Origin: Myxococcota bacterium
Lineage (GTDB): Bacteria; Myxococcota_A; UBA9160; UBA6930
Length of the DNA: 64,000 nt
Assembly (NCBI GenBank): GCA_028285625.1
Contig: JANQOX010000015.1
Location: 1-64,000, forward strand
Direction: 5' to 3'
This document shows, one piece after another, positions 18,583-27,186 of the stretch. The notes under the pieces were generated by a model, which worked only from the letters and a program-made list of their open reading frames with translations, was not told the DNA's origin and made no database searches. Every line of letters begins with the position of its first letter. The first letter of the stretch is position 1. Position numbers and translations under genes: made by a program.

Positions 18583-19776
18583 ATGGTCGAGTACGACCCG
18601 TACGCCTACGCGGTGCAAGAGGACCCCTACCCGGTCTACGCCCGCCTGCGCGAAGAGGCGCCGGCCTACTGGAGCGAGCGGCTGCGCTTCTGGGCGCTCT
18701 CTCGTCACGCCGACGTGTTGCGCGGGTTCCGCGACGTCGAGGTCTACTCGAGCGCGTACGGCGTGTCGGTCGACGACGATGCGTTCCACGAGAACGCCCA
18801 CCGCACCATGTCGTTCCTGGCGCTGGATCCGCCCCGCCACACGCGCATGCGCGGGCTGGTGTCGCGCGCGTTCACGCCGCGGCGCGTTTCCGAGCTCGAG
18901 CCGCGCATCCGCGAGATCGCCGTGGGGCATCTCGAGGCGGTGGCCGACCAGGGCCAATGCGATCTCATCGCCGACTTTGCGGGCAAGTTTCCGATGGACG
19001 TGATCAGCGAGCTGCTCGGTGTCCCGACCGAAGACCGCGCCGAGCTTCGCACCTGGGCCGACGAGATGGTGCACCGCGAGGACGGGCAGGTGGGCATGCC
19101 CGAGGCCGCCGTCGCGGCCGGGCTCCACAGCATCCAGTACTTCCAGCGCATGCTCGCGGAGCGTCGCGTGCAGTCGCGGGACGACCTGCTGGGCGCGCTG
19201 CTGGTGGCCGAGATCGATGGCGACCGCCTCAGCGACGACGAGATCGTGGGCTTCCTGGTGCTGATGATCGTCGCCGGAAACGAAACCACGACCAAGCTCA
19301 TCGGGAACGCGCTCTATTGGATGGGTCGCCACCCTGACCAGCGCGCGCGGGTGGAAGCCGACCCGGCGCTGATCCCGAACTGGGTCGAAGAGACGCTCCG
19401 CTACGACAACTCTACACAGGCCCTGGCCCGGCGGGCGGCGCGCGACGTGCCGCTACACGGCCAGACGATTCGCGAAGGCGACAAGGTCGTGTTGCTCGTC
19501 GGCTCGGCCAACCGCGACCCGCGGGTCTTCGAAGACCCCGATCGCTTCGACCTCGAGCGCGATACCCGCCGCGGGCTGCACTTCGGACAGGGCACGCACT
19601 TCTGCCTGGGTGCGTCGCTCGCGAGGCTCGAAGGGCGCGTTGCCCTCGAAGAGATCCAGCGGCGCCTGCCGGCCTGGCAGGTGCGCGAGGAGGGCGCGGC
19701 CCGCGTCCACTCGGTCAACGTGCGCGGCTTCGCGCGGCTCCCCATCGCGTTTGCGCCCGGGCGGGCTGCGGCATGA
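18583..19776 (+). CDS. Cytochrome P450 (bacterial class I type)
   Basis: 397 residues, the usual length for a soluble bacterial P450. It has the I-helix acid-alcohol motif AGNETT, the K-helix ExxR (EETLRYD), the meander region and the heme loop HFGQGTHFCLGA with axial ligand Cys341. It starts with YDPYAYAVQEDPYPVYARLREE, typical of CYP families that hydroxylate terpenoids, steroids or fatty acids. It is the first gene of an operon and ends in a 4-base ATGA overlap with an SDR gene, so its product alcohol is probably oxidised by the next enzymes. The second P450 at the end of the same operon is related but clearly distinct. No ferredoxin or reductase gene is nearby. Substrate unknown. Confidence 0.93.
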   Translation: MVEYDPYAYAVQEDPYPVYARLREEAPAYWSERLRFWALSRHADVLRGFRDVEVYSSAYGVSVDDDAFHENAHRTMSFLALDPPRHTRMRGLVSRAFTPRRVSELEPRIREIAVGHLEAVADQGQCDLIADFAGKFPMDVISELLGVPTEDRAELRTWADEMVHREDGQVGMPEAAVAAGLHSIQYFQRMLAERRVQSRDDLLGALLVAEIDGDRLSDDEIVGFLVLMIVAGNETTTKLIGNALYWMGRHPDQRARVEADPALIPNWVEETLRYDNSTQALARRAARDVPLHGQTIREGDKVVLLVGSANRDPRVFEDPDRFDLERDTRRGLHFGQGTHFCLGASLARLEGRVALEEIQRRLPAWQVREEGAARVHSVNVRGFARLPIAFAPGRAAA

Positions 19777-20576
19777 GCGGTCGAGACACCGCGCAGCCCG
19801 AGCGCAAGGTGGTGCTCGTGACCGGTGCCTCGGCCGGCATCGGGGCGGCCACTGCCCGCGCCTTCGGCAAGCTCGGCCACGCGGTCGCGCTGGGTGCACG
19901 ACGCGAAGACCGACTGCGCGCGGTCGCGGCCGAGGTCGAAGCGTTGGGAGGCGTGGCCTTCGCGGCGGCGCTCGACGTCGCCGATGCCGAGTCGATCGCC
20001 GCATGGCAGGAGGCAGCCGAAGCCGCCCTCGGCCCCGCCGACGTGTTGGTGAGCAATGCCGGCATGTCGGGCCTCGACCTGCTTCCCGACACGCCCGTCG
20101 AACAGCTCGAGCGCGAGATCGCGGTGAATCTCGTGGGTCCGATGCTCCTGGCCCGGCGCCTGGTTCCGGGGATGCGCGCGCGGAAGCGGGGCGACCTCCT
20201 CTTCGTGACCTCCGAGAACGCCGTGCGTCCACGCCCGTACCAGGCGGGCTACTCGGCGGCCAAGGCCGGTCTCGAGGCCGCGGCGCGGGTGATCGGCATG
20301 GAGCTCGAGGGCACCGGCGTGCGTTCGATGATCGTGCGCGTGGGGCCCACCGGCGATACCGAGTTCGGCGACGCCATGGATCGCGCCCAGCTCGGTCGCG
20401 CGCTGCGCAGCTGGCAGTACTGGGGCGTGCAGCGTCACCTCCACTGGATGACATCGGACGCGGTCGCTGCGGGCATCGTGCGCATGCAGCAGTCGCCTGT
20501 CGAAGAGTCGTACCCTCGCGAAATCGAGATCATGCCGGGCGGTCGCTTCGACGCGCCCGACGCAGACCCGGACTGA
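19773..20576 (+). CDS. Short-chain dehydrogenase/reductase
   Basis: 267 residues. Classical SDR features are present: cofactor motif TGASAGIG, structural NAG, and catalytic Ser (FVTSEN), Tyr and Lys in YSAAK. The ARRED after the second strand favours NADP(H), since basic residues there bind the 2'-phosphate. Start and P450 stop overlap as ATGA, so the two are translationally coupled. The probable role is oxidation of the alcohol made by the P450, or reduction of a related ketone. The C-terminal part (WQYWGVQRHLHWMTSDAVA) is longer than in minimal SDRs and may shape a hydrophobic substrate pocket. Confidence 0.9.
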   Translation: MSGRDTAQPERKVVLVTGASAGIGAATARAFGKLGHAVALGARREDRLRAVAAEVEALGGVAFAAALDVADAESIAAWQEAAEAALGPADVLVSNAGMSGLDLLPDTPVEQLEREIAVNLVGPMLLARRLVPGMRARKRGDLLFVTSENAVRPRPYQAGYSAAKAGLEAAARVIGMELEGTGVRSMIVRVGPTGDTEFGDAMDRAQLGRALRSWQYWGVQRHLHWMTSDAVAAGIVRMQQSPVEESYPREIEIMPGGRFDAPDADPD

Positions 20577-20586
20577 AGGAGAGCCC

Positions 20587-21333
20587 ATGCGTTTCGAGAA
20601 CAAGGTGTCCATCGTGACCGGCGCCGGCCAGGGGATCGGCGAGGCCTACGCGAAGGCGCTCGCCTCCGAAGGGGCCCGCGTCGTGGTGGCCGAGATCAAC
20701 GAGGACCAGGGGCGCCGGGTCGCCACCGAGATCGGCGAGTCGGGCGGCGAGGCCACCTTCGTCGCGGTGGACGTGGCCGACGAGGCCAGTACCCGGGCGC
20801 TGGCCGACGCCACGATCTCGGCGTACGGCGGCATCGACCATCTGGTGAACAACGCCGCCATCTACCACGGGATGAAGATGGCGGGCCTGCTCGGCATCGA
20901 GTGGGACTACTACAAGCGCTTCATGGACGTGAACATGCACGGAGCGCTGCTGTGCGCGCGGGCGTGTGCGGCGTCTTTGGTCGAGCGCAAGGGCGCCATC
21001 GTGAACCAGTCGTCCACGGCCGCCTGGATGGCAGCGGGCTACTACGGCATCGCCAAGCTGGCGCTCAACGGCATCACCCAGTCCCTGGCGCGCGAGTTCG
21101 GTGGGCAGGGCGTGCGGGTGAACGCCATCGCACCGGGGCCCACCGACACCGAGGCCACGCGCAAGGTCGTTCCCGAGTTCATCAAGGACCAGATCCTCTC
21201 GCAGATGCCGCTCAGTCGGATGGGCACGGTGGACGACATCGTCGGCGCCTGCCTCTTTCTGCTGTCGGACGACGCGAGCTGGATCACCGGCCAGATCATC
21301 CAGGTGGATGGCGGCCAGCTGATGAGGCCATGA
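20587..21333 (+). CDS. Short-chain dehydrogenase/reductase (NAD-type)
   Basis: 248 residues with ribosome site GGAGAG 5 bases before the ATG. Motifs: TGAGQGIG, a Glu after the second strand (VVVAEINED) that favours NAD(H), NNAA, Ser of NQSST, and YYGIAK with catalytic Tyr/Lys. The closing ITGQIIQVDGGQLMRP is typical of the FabG-like or hydroxysteroid/alcohol dehydrogenase branch. It follows the first SDR by 10 bases. A pair of SDRs with opposite cofactor preference could carry out successive oxidations or epimerise an alcohol through its ketone. That is inference from the residues after strand 2. Confidence 0.9.
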   Translation: MRFENKVSIVTGAGQGIGEAYAKALASEGARVVVAEINEDQGRRVATEIGESGGEATFVAVDVADEASTRALADATISAYGGIDHLVNNAAIYHGMKMAGLLGIEWDYYKRFMDVNMHGALLCARACAASLVERKGAIVNQSSTAAWMAAGYYGIAKLALNGITQSLAREFGGQGVRVNAIAPGPTDTEATRKVVPEFIKDQILSQMPLSRMGTVDDIVGACLFLLSDDASWITGQIIQVDGGQLMRP

Positions 21334-21377
21334 TCTGGTTTGGGGAGTTGCCGGGTAGGCGATCCACCTGGGCGTCG

Positions 21378-21413
21378 GGTCGGACCGACCGGTTGGCGTC
21401 CGCGGTACCGCGG
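21378..21413. promoter_or_regulatory. Two palindromes in the SDR-aldehyde dehydrogenase spacer
   Basis: The 113-base gap between the second SDR and the aldehyde dehydrogenase gene is the longest inside this operon. It contains GGTCGG-A-CCGACC (21378-21390) and a perfect 14-base palindrome CCGCGGTACCGCGG (21400-21413), each followed by GGTTGG. There is no T-tract, so an intrinsic terminator is unlikely. It may be an operator, an mRNA hairpin that sets relative expression, or an internal promoter region. Confidence 0.4.
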
Positions 21414-21446
21414 TTGGCCTCGCATCGAGGCATCTAGAGGAAGTCC

Positions 21447-22922
21447 ATGGCACTCGCAGAGCTCGCTCCGGAAACGCGCAACCTGATCGACGGCGAGCTC
21501 GTGCCCGCCAGTAATGGCGCCGAGTTCGAGAACGTGAACCCGGCTACGGAAGAGGTGCTGGGCACCCAGGCCGACGGCACCAAGGAGGACGTGGATCGCG
21601 CGATCGGCGCGGCGCGTCGTGCCTTCGACGAGACTGGCTGGTCCCAGGACCACGCGCTTCGCGCACGCTGCCTGCGCCAGCTCCACGAGGCACTGGAGCG
21701 CGACGTCGAGCAGCTGCGGGCAATCGTCGTTCGCGAAGCCGGCGCTCCGGTGACGCTCACGCCCTGGATGCACGTGGACAAGCCCATCGCCATGGTGCCG
21801 TACTGGGCCGACCTCGCCGAGCGCTTCGACTACGAGCGCGAGATGACCGAGATCGACTTCATGGGGACGCCGATGCGCCGCCTGCTACGGCGTGAGCCCG
21901 TCGGCGTGCTCGGTGCGATCACGCCGTGGAACGTGCCGCTCTACCTGAACCTCGCGAAGATCGGTCCGGCCCTGGCGGCGGGGTGCACGGTCGTGCTGAA
22001 GCCCGCGCCCGACACGCCCTGGTCGGGGTCCTACCTGGGGAAGCTCGCGGCCGAGTGCACCGACCTGCCGCCGGGCGTGCTCAACATCGTGAACGCCTCC
22101 GATCACCTGGTGGGCGAGATGCTCTCCACCGACCCGCGGGTCGACGCCGTGAGCTTCACGGGCTCCACCGCCACGGGCCGCCGCGTGGCGGCGTGCGCGG
22201 CGGAGACGGTGAAGAACGTCTTCCTCGAACTCGGCGGCAAGAGCGCCACGGTGGTGCTCGACGATGCCGAGTTCGAGAAGGTCCTGCCGGGACAGGCCAT
22301 GACCTGCGTCCATGGCGGCCAGGGCTGCGCGATCACCACGCGCCTGCTGCTGCCGCGCTCGCGCTACGAAGAGGGGCTCGCCATCGTGCAGGCCGCCTTC
22401 GAGGGGTGGAGCTACGGCGATCCCACGAACCCCGCCAACCTGCAGGGGCCCCAGATCAGCCGTCGCCAGCAGCAGCGCGTGCTCGGCTACCTCGAGAAGG
22501 GCCGCGCCGAGGGCGCGCGCGTACTGGTGGGGGGCGGCGCTCCGGACCACCTGCCGAAGGGCTTCTACGTCGAGCCGACGTTGTTTGCCGACGTCGATCC
22601 GAAGTCCACGATCGCGCAGGAGGAGATCTTCGGCCCCGTCCTGTGCGTGACGCCGTACGAGGACGACGACGATGCCGTGCGCATCGCCAACGACTCGATC
22701 TACGGCCTCTCCGGGGCGGTGGCGTCCAGCGACGACGAGCGAGCGCTGTCGGTCGCACGGCGCATCCGCACCGGAACGCTCGCGCTCAACGGCGGCCAAT
22801 GGTTCGACGTGGACACGCCCTTTGGCGGCTACCGCCAGAGCGGCCTGGGCCGTGAGAATGGCGAGATGGGCTTCGAGGAGCTGCTCGAGACCAAGGTGAT
22901 GGCGCTCCCCGTGCGGAGCTAG
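21447..22922 (+). CDS. NAD(P)-dependent aldehyde dehydrogenase
   Basis: 491 residues, standard for the family. Key elements: the general base Glu in LELGGKS, the nucleophile Cys in GGQGCAITTRL, the GSTATGRR cofactor loop and the C-terminal EEIFGPVLCVTPYEDDDDAV. GAGGAAG lies 4 bases before the ATG. It would convert the aldehyde made by P450 and SDR oxidation of a primary carbon to the carboxylic acid, ready for CoA activation. This fits terminal oxidation of a side chain or terpenoid alcohol. It is separated from the SDR genes by palindromes but remains co-directional and very close to the next gene (8 bases). Confidence 0.93.
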   Translation: MALAELAPETRNLIDGELVPASNGAEFENVNPATEEVLGTQADGTKEDVDRAIGAARRAFDETGWSQDHALRARCLRQLHEALERDVEQLRAIVVREAGAPVTLTPWMHVDKPIAMVPYWADLAERFDYEREMTEIDFMGTPMRRLLRREPVGVLGAITPWNVPLYLNLAKIGPALAAGCTVVLKPAPDTPWSGSYLGKLAAECTDLPPGVLNIVNASDHLVGEMLSTDPRVDAVSFTGSTATGRRVAACAAETVKNVFLELGGKSATVVLDDAEFEKVLPGQAMTCVHGGQGCAITTRLLLPRSRYEEGLAIVQAAFEGWSYGDPTNPANLQGPQISRRQQQRVLGYLEKGRAEGARVLVGGGAPDHLPKGFYVEPTLFADVDPKSTIAQEEIFGPVLCVTPYEDDDDAVRIANDSIYGLSGAVASSDDERALSVARRIRTGTLALNGGQWFDVDTPFGGYRQSGLGRENGEMGFEELLETKVMALPVRS

Positions 22923-22930
22923 GAGACGGC

Positions 22931-23491
22931 ATGGCGAAGTACCCGCGAGAAGAACTCGGAGAGATGATGCGGCGCTGGGTCGCAGCGAACGACACGGCCG
23001 GCGAGACCGGCGACTGGGCGCCCATGGGCGATTTCTATGCCGAGGACGCCCTCTACACCTGGAACAACGGCCCGAAGTACGAGTTTGCAGCCCGTGGTCG
23101 CGACGAGATTCGGCGCACGGTCTTCGGCACCGAGATGGAGGGGCTCGACAAGTGGACCTACCCCTACGTGAAGGTGCTGATCGACGACGAGAAGGGTGAG
23201 ATCATCGGCATATGGCGGCAGGTCGCCCCCGTCGTCGACGAAGACGGGAAGCCCTACGAGATTGCCGGCACCGGCGGCTCCTGGTTCAAGTACGCCGGCA
23301 ACTACCAGTGGAGCTGGCAGCGCGACTTCTTCGATCACGCCAACGCGGGCGCCGTGTTCGGCGCGCTGATGGCCGCCGGCAAGCTGTCGGACGGCATGAT
23401 CGAACGCATGAAGAAGGGCCCGCGCATGCCCGGCTGGATCAAGCGGGATGGCTTCGACTGGTACGGGACGATCCCCGCCGACGAGGACTGA
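22931..23491 (+). CDS. NTF2-like / SnoaL-type protein
   Basis: 186 residues with GGAGA before the ATG. The pattern of N-terminal helix, WAPMGDFYAEDALYTWNNG, then GRDEIRRTVFG and strands ending with FKYAGNYQWSWQRDFFDH matches the cone-shaped NTF2-like fold used by ketosteroid isomerases, SnoaL cyclases and dehydratase or hydrolase subunits. The extra C-terminal ~50 residues (MKKGPRMPGWIKRDG) extend beyond the core. Asp and Tyr residues point into the predicted pocket, but I cannot assign a reaction. Its place between the aldehyde dehydrogenase and a P450 suggests isomerisation, dehydration or product binding in the same pathway. Confidence 0.75.
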   Translation: MAKYPREELGEMMRRWVAANDTAGETGDWAPMGDFYAEDALYTWNNGPKYEFAARGRDEIRRTVFGTEMEGLDKWTYPYVKVLIDDEKGEIIGIWRQVAPVVDEDGKPYEIAGTGGSWFKYAGNYQWSWQRDFFDHANAGAVFGALMAAGKLSDGMIERMKKGPRMPGWIKRDGFDWYGTIPADED

Positions 23492-23494
23492 GGC

Positions 23495-24694
23495 GTGGCT
23501 GCTGCTCTCGAGTACGACCCGTACTCGTACGAACTCGACGTCGATCCCTATCCGGTCTACCGCTGGATGCAGGACGAGGCGCCCGTCTACCACCACGAGC
23601 GTCTGGGCTTCTACGCGCTGACGCGTTTCCAGGATTGCCTGGACGCCTTCCTCGACTGGGAGACGTACAGCTCGGCCGAGGGCACGGTGCTCGAGTTCAT
23701 GGGCAGCGCCATGTCGGGCACCATGATCATCTTCATGGACCCGCCGCGTCAGACGCGGATGCGCAACCTCGTCTCCAAGGCGTTCACCCCCCGCCGCATC
23801 GCCGCGCTCGAGCCCGAGATCACGCGCATCGCGAATGCCCACCTCGATGCGCTGGAGGGACGCGACACCTTCGACGTGGTGCGCGACTTCACCGCGAAGC
23901 TGCCGATGGACGTGATCTCGGCGCTGCTGGGCATCCCCGAGGCAGACCGCGACGACGTGCGCGCTTGGTCGAACGCGGTGCTCCACCGCGAGCCGGGCGA
24001 GCAGCTTCCGCCGCCCGAGTCCGTGGAGTCACTCGCGCGCCTGTCGAACTACCTGGAACGCGCCATCGACGAGCGGCGGCGCCGCCCCCGCGACGACATG
24101 ATGACCGAGCTGATCCACGCCGAGCTTCCCGTCGACGCGGACGACCCCCGCCCGCTTTCCGACGACGAAATCCAGCGCTTCATCACGCTTCTCGCCACGG
24201 CGGGCAACGAGACCGTGACCAAGCTGTTGGCGAGCCTCTACTACTGGCTTTGGCGCAACCCCGATCAGCGCCGCCTGCTGGTGCGCGACCCCGGTCTCGC
24301 ACCGGGCGCCGTCGAAGAGATCCTGCGCTTCGACCCGCCTTCGCAGTACCAGGGGCGCACGGCCACGCGCGACGTCTCGCTGCACGGGCAGACGATCCCG
24401 AAGGGTGGGCGCGTACTCTTGATCAACGGCGCCAGTGGCCGCGACCCGCGCAAGTTCGAAGACCCCGACCGCTTCGACGTGCGACGCGAGATCGACCTGC
24501 ACCTGGGCTTCGGCTACGGCCGTCACGTCTGCCTGGGCGCCTTCCTGGCGCGAATGGAGTCGCGGATCGCCACCAACGCCTTTCTGAAGCGCTTCCCGGA
24601 CTACGAAATCCCCGAAGATGGCGTCGAGCGCATGCACTCGAGCAATGTGCGGGGCCTTGCGGGCCTGCGCGTGGAGATCCCTCCGGGCGGCTAA
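23495..24694 (+). CDS. Cytochrome P450 (second in operon)
   Basis: 399 residues from GTG 23495, 3 bases after the NTF2-like gene. It has AGNETVTK in the I helix, ExxR (EEILRFDPP), the meander (FEDPDRFDVRREIDLHLGFGYG) and the heme loop FGYGRHVCLGA with Cys346. The opening YDPYSYELDVDPYPVYRWMQDEAPVYHHE parallels the first P450, so both descend from a common group but differ throughout, including the I helix and heme loop. Two P450s in one operon suggest two hydroxylations of the same skeleton at different positions. No redox partner gene follows. Confidence 0.93.
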   Translation: MAAALEYDPYSYELDVDPYPVYRWMQDEAPVYHHERLGFYALTRFQDCLDAFLDWETYSSAEGTVLEFMGSAMSGTMIIFMDPPRQTRMRNLVSKAFTPRRIAALEPEITRIANAHLDALEGRDTFDVVRDFTAKLPMDVISALLGIPEADRDDVRAWSNAVLHREPGEQLPPPESVESLARLSNYLERAIDERRRRPRDDMMTELIHAELPVDADDPRPLSDDEIQRFITLLATAGNETVTKLLASLYYWLWRNPDQRRLLVRDPGLAPGAVEEILRFDPPSQYQGRTATRDVSLHGQTIPKGGRVLLINGASGRDPRKFEDPDRFDVRREIDLHLGFGYGRHVCLGAFLARMESRIATNAFLKRFPDYEIPEDGVERMHSSNVRGLAGLRVEIPPGG

Positions 24695-24705
24695 TCTCTC
24701 GCGCG

Positions 24706-27186
24706 ATGCGCTCGTCGCCCTACCTCCGGATCGGCGTCCTGCTCCTCGCGATCGGGCTTGCAAGCCCGGTCGCGTGGGCCCAGGGCACCACGGTCGAATC
24801 GGGCGCGACGGGGTCCGAACGCGTCGCCCCTCCGGAGCCCCAGGCGATCGCGCCGGCGGCGGTGGCGGATCGTTCCGATGCACTCCGTGACATGCTTCGC
24901 GGGATCGCGCTCCTCGCCGAACCCACTGCCGAGGTCACCTCGATCGAGGAGGAGCTGCCGGAGCGGGTGAAGCAGATCCAGGAGCGTTCCGTGGCGGCCC
25001 GCCGCCTGGCCGCAACGTCGACCCGCCTCGACCAGCTGACCGACGAGACGCGCTACTGGACGGAGCAGGAGCGGCAGCTCCTTCCCATGCGCCGCGTTCC
25101 CACCGAGCGGGCGCTGCTCCTGGAAGCGCAGCTCGACGAGCTCGATCGGCTGAGCGAGATCTGGAAGCTCACGGGCGAGAAGGCACGCGCCTCGGGTTCG
25201 CCCCGCGCCGTCCTCGATCTGATCGAGCAATCGAGGGTGGTGATCGCCGAAACGCGCAAAGCGGTGCAGGCGAGGCGGAGCGACCTGCTGCGTCTGCAGG
25301 GGCGCATCGCCGAGGTCGACTACAAGGTCTCCGAGGTTCTGGTCGCCGTGGACAGCGCCCAGGCGCGCGCCGTCTCGCTGCTGATCGAGTCCGAGGCGCC
25401 GCCGCTGTGGAAGGGCGTCGTCGCCGAACCGACCGATGAGGAGCCCCTCGACCGGATCCGGCGCGCCGCGCGCACCGCCGGAGATGCCATCCGCACGTAC
25501 GTCGACGCCAGTGCGGGTCGTCTGGTGTTTCAGGGGGCGCTGTTCGTCGCCCTGCTGGCGATCACCATCGCGTTCCGTCCACGCGCGGCCAAGATCGCGG
25601 CAGAAGATGCCGCCTTCGAGCCGACCGCGATGCTCTTCGAGCGTCCCGTGTCGATGGCGGTCCTGCTCGCGATCGCGGTCACGCCCTGGCTGCATCCGAC
25701 CGCCCCCGCGATCGTGGAGAGCCTGTTCATCGCTGCGGCCCTGATCCCGCTGTTGCGGCTGGTGCCCGCGGTCGCGGGCAACCGCGGCTACGCCGTCTTT
25801 GTGGCGTTGACGCTGCTGCTGATCACCAACCAGGTGCGTAACGCCATGGAGGCCCTGCCCGGAATCGAGCGCCTGCTCCTCCTGGCAGCGTGCATCCTCG
25901 CTGCCGCGGCCACGGCGTGGTTGTTGCGGCCGGCGAGGCTGGGTCGGGTCTCCCATGGCGACTCGCGGCTGTTCCGCGTGGCGGTGGGCGTGCGGCTTTC
26001 GCTGGTGCTGTTCGTGCTGGCGGTCCTGTTCAACTTCTTCGGCTACGTCGATCTGGCGCGGTTGCTCTTCGAGGGCACCGCAATCTCTGCATACCTGGCG
26101 ATCCTGTTCTCGGCAGCGGCCATGGCACTCCAGGGCCTGTTCCGGATCCTGCTTCGGGTTCGCCCGCTCAAGAGCCTGCGAGCGATTCAGTCGCGAAGAG
26201 CGGCGGTCGCACGCTTCCTGAACCGGGGACTACGGGTGGGTGTCGCGGTGGCGTGGGTGTTCGCCACGCTCACCGCATTCGCGATCCGCGAGCCCGTGTT
26301 CGATGCCGTCCGGACCCTGGTCCGGACCGAGCTCGCATTCGGCTCGATCTCGCTCTCGCTGGGCAGCGTACTCAGCTTTCTGGTCGCGCTCGGCCTGGGC
26401 TACCTGCTGTCGCGACTGCTGCGGACGCTCCTCGAAGAAGAGCTCACGCCGCGCACGCAGCTGCCCCGTGGTGTGGGCTACGCGCTCGCCGTCAGCGTGC
26501 AGTACGTGGTGCTCGTGCTGGCGTTCTTTCTCGCGGTGGGGGCCGCGGGAATGGAGTTGGGGCGGTTCGCGCTGGTCGCGGGTGCGCTCGGAGTCGGCGT
26601 GGGCTTCGGCCTGCAGAACGTCGTGAACAACTTCGTGTCGGGCTTGATCCTGCTGTTCGAACGGCCGGTCCAGATCGGGGACACCATCGAGACCGAGGGT
26701 TTGACGGGTGAGGTCCGGCGCATCGGCATCCGTTCGAGCACGGTTCGAACCTGGCAGGGTGCGGAGATCGTGATCCCCAACTCGGCGCTGGTCTCGGAGC
26801 GCCTCACCAACTGGACGATGAGCGACCGCATGCGTCGCCTCGAGGTGCGGGTGGGTGTGGCCTACGGCACGGATCCCCATCGTGTGATCGAGATCCTGAA
26901 GAACGTGGCGCGGTCGAATGACGAAGTCATCGGAACCCCGGAGCCGATCGCGCTGTTTCTCGGGTTCGGGGACAGCTCGCTCGACTTCGAGCTGCGCGCC
27001 TGGACGATGCGCGCGCAGACCTTCATGCAGCTTCACAGCGCCCTCGCGCTCGCGATCCACGATGCGCTGGTCGAAGAGGGGATCACGGTCCCCTTCCCGC
27101 AGCGCGATCTGCACGTGGTGAGCCTGCCCGGTGGTGGCGCGCCGGACCCGCAACCGGAGACACCCGAAGGCCCCGAGGACGACTAG
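24706..27186 (+). CDS. Large MscS-family mechanosensitive channel
   Basis: 826 residues from ATG 24706, 11 bases after the P450. A Sec signal peptide (LLLAIGLASPVAWA) leads into a periplasmic helical region (~30-270) with coiled-coil character, as in MscK/YbiO-type channels. Several membrane helices (~270-560) precede the MscS core: the pore-lining segment GVGVGFGLQNVVNNFVSG, then LLFERPVQIGDTIE, the beta domain with VIPNSALVSERLTNW and the C-terminal alpha/beta domain. In this family tension opens the pore to release solutes on osmotic downshift. The gene may be part of the P450 operon or carry its own promoter. Its stop overlaps the stop of the convergent hydrolase in one CTAG. Confidence 0.9.
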   Translation: MRSSPYLRIGVLLLAIGLASPVAWAQGTTVESGATGSERVAPPEPQAIAPAAVADRSDALRDMLRGIALLAEPTAEVTSIEEELPERVKQIQERSVAARRLAATSTRLDQLTDETRYWTEQERQLLPMRRVPTERALLLEAQLDELDRLSEIWKLTGEKARASGSPRAVLDLIEQSRVVIAETRKAVQARRSDLLRLQGRIAEVDYKVSEVLVAVDSAQARAVSLLIESEAPPLWKGVVAEPTDEEPLDRIRRAARTAGDAIRTYVDASAGRLVFQGALFVALLAITIAFRPRAAKIAAEDAAFEPTAMLFERPVSMAVLLAIAVTPWLHPTAPAIVESLFIAAALIPLLRLVPAVAGNRGYAVFVALTLLLITNQVRNAMEALPGIERLLLLAACILAAAATAWLLRPARLGRVSHGDSRLFRVAVGVRLSLVLFVLAVLFNFFGYVDLARLLFEGTAISAYLAILFSAAAMALQGLFRILLRVRPLKSLRAIQSRRAAVARFLNRGLRVGVAVAWVFATLTAFAIREPVFDAVRTLVRTELAFGSISLSLGSVLSFLVALGLGYLLSRLLRTLLEEELTPRTQLPRGVGYALAVSVQYVVLVLAFFLAVGAAGMELGRFALVAGALGVGVGFGLQNVVNNFVSGLILLFERPVQIGDTIETEGLTGEVRRIGIRSSTVRTWQGAEIVIPNSALVSERLTNWTMSDRMRRLEVRVGVAYGTDPHRVIEILKNVARSNDEVIGTPEPIALFLGFGDSSLDFELRAWTMRAQTFMQLHSALALAIHDALVEEGITVPFPQRDLHVVSLPGGGAPDPQPETPEGPEDD

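Noticed and set aside
21333..21437. 35-codon ORF after the second SDR
   Set aside because: No ribosome site, spans both palindromes, and has no recognisable features.
23212..24705. Long upstream extension of the MscS frame through the second P450
   Set aside because: The frame is open by chance in GC-rich DNA. The real protein begins at ATG 24706 with a signal peptide.
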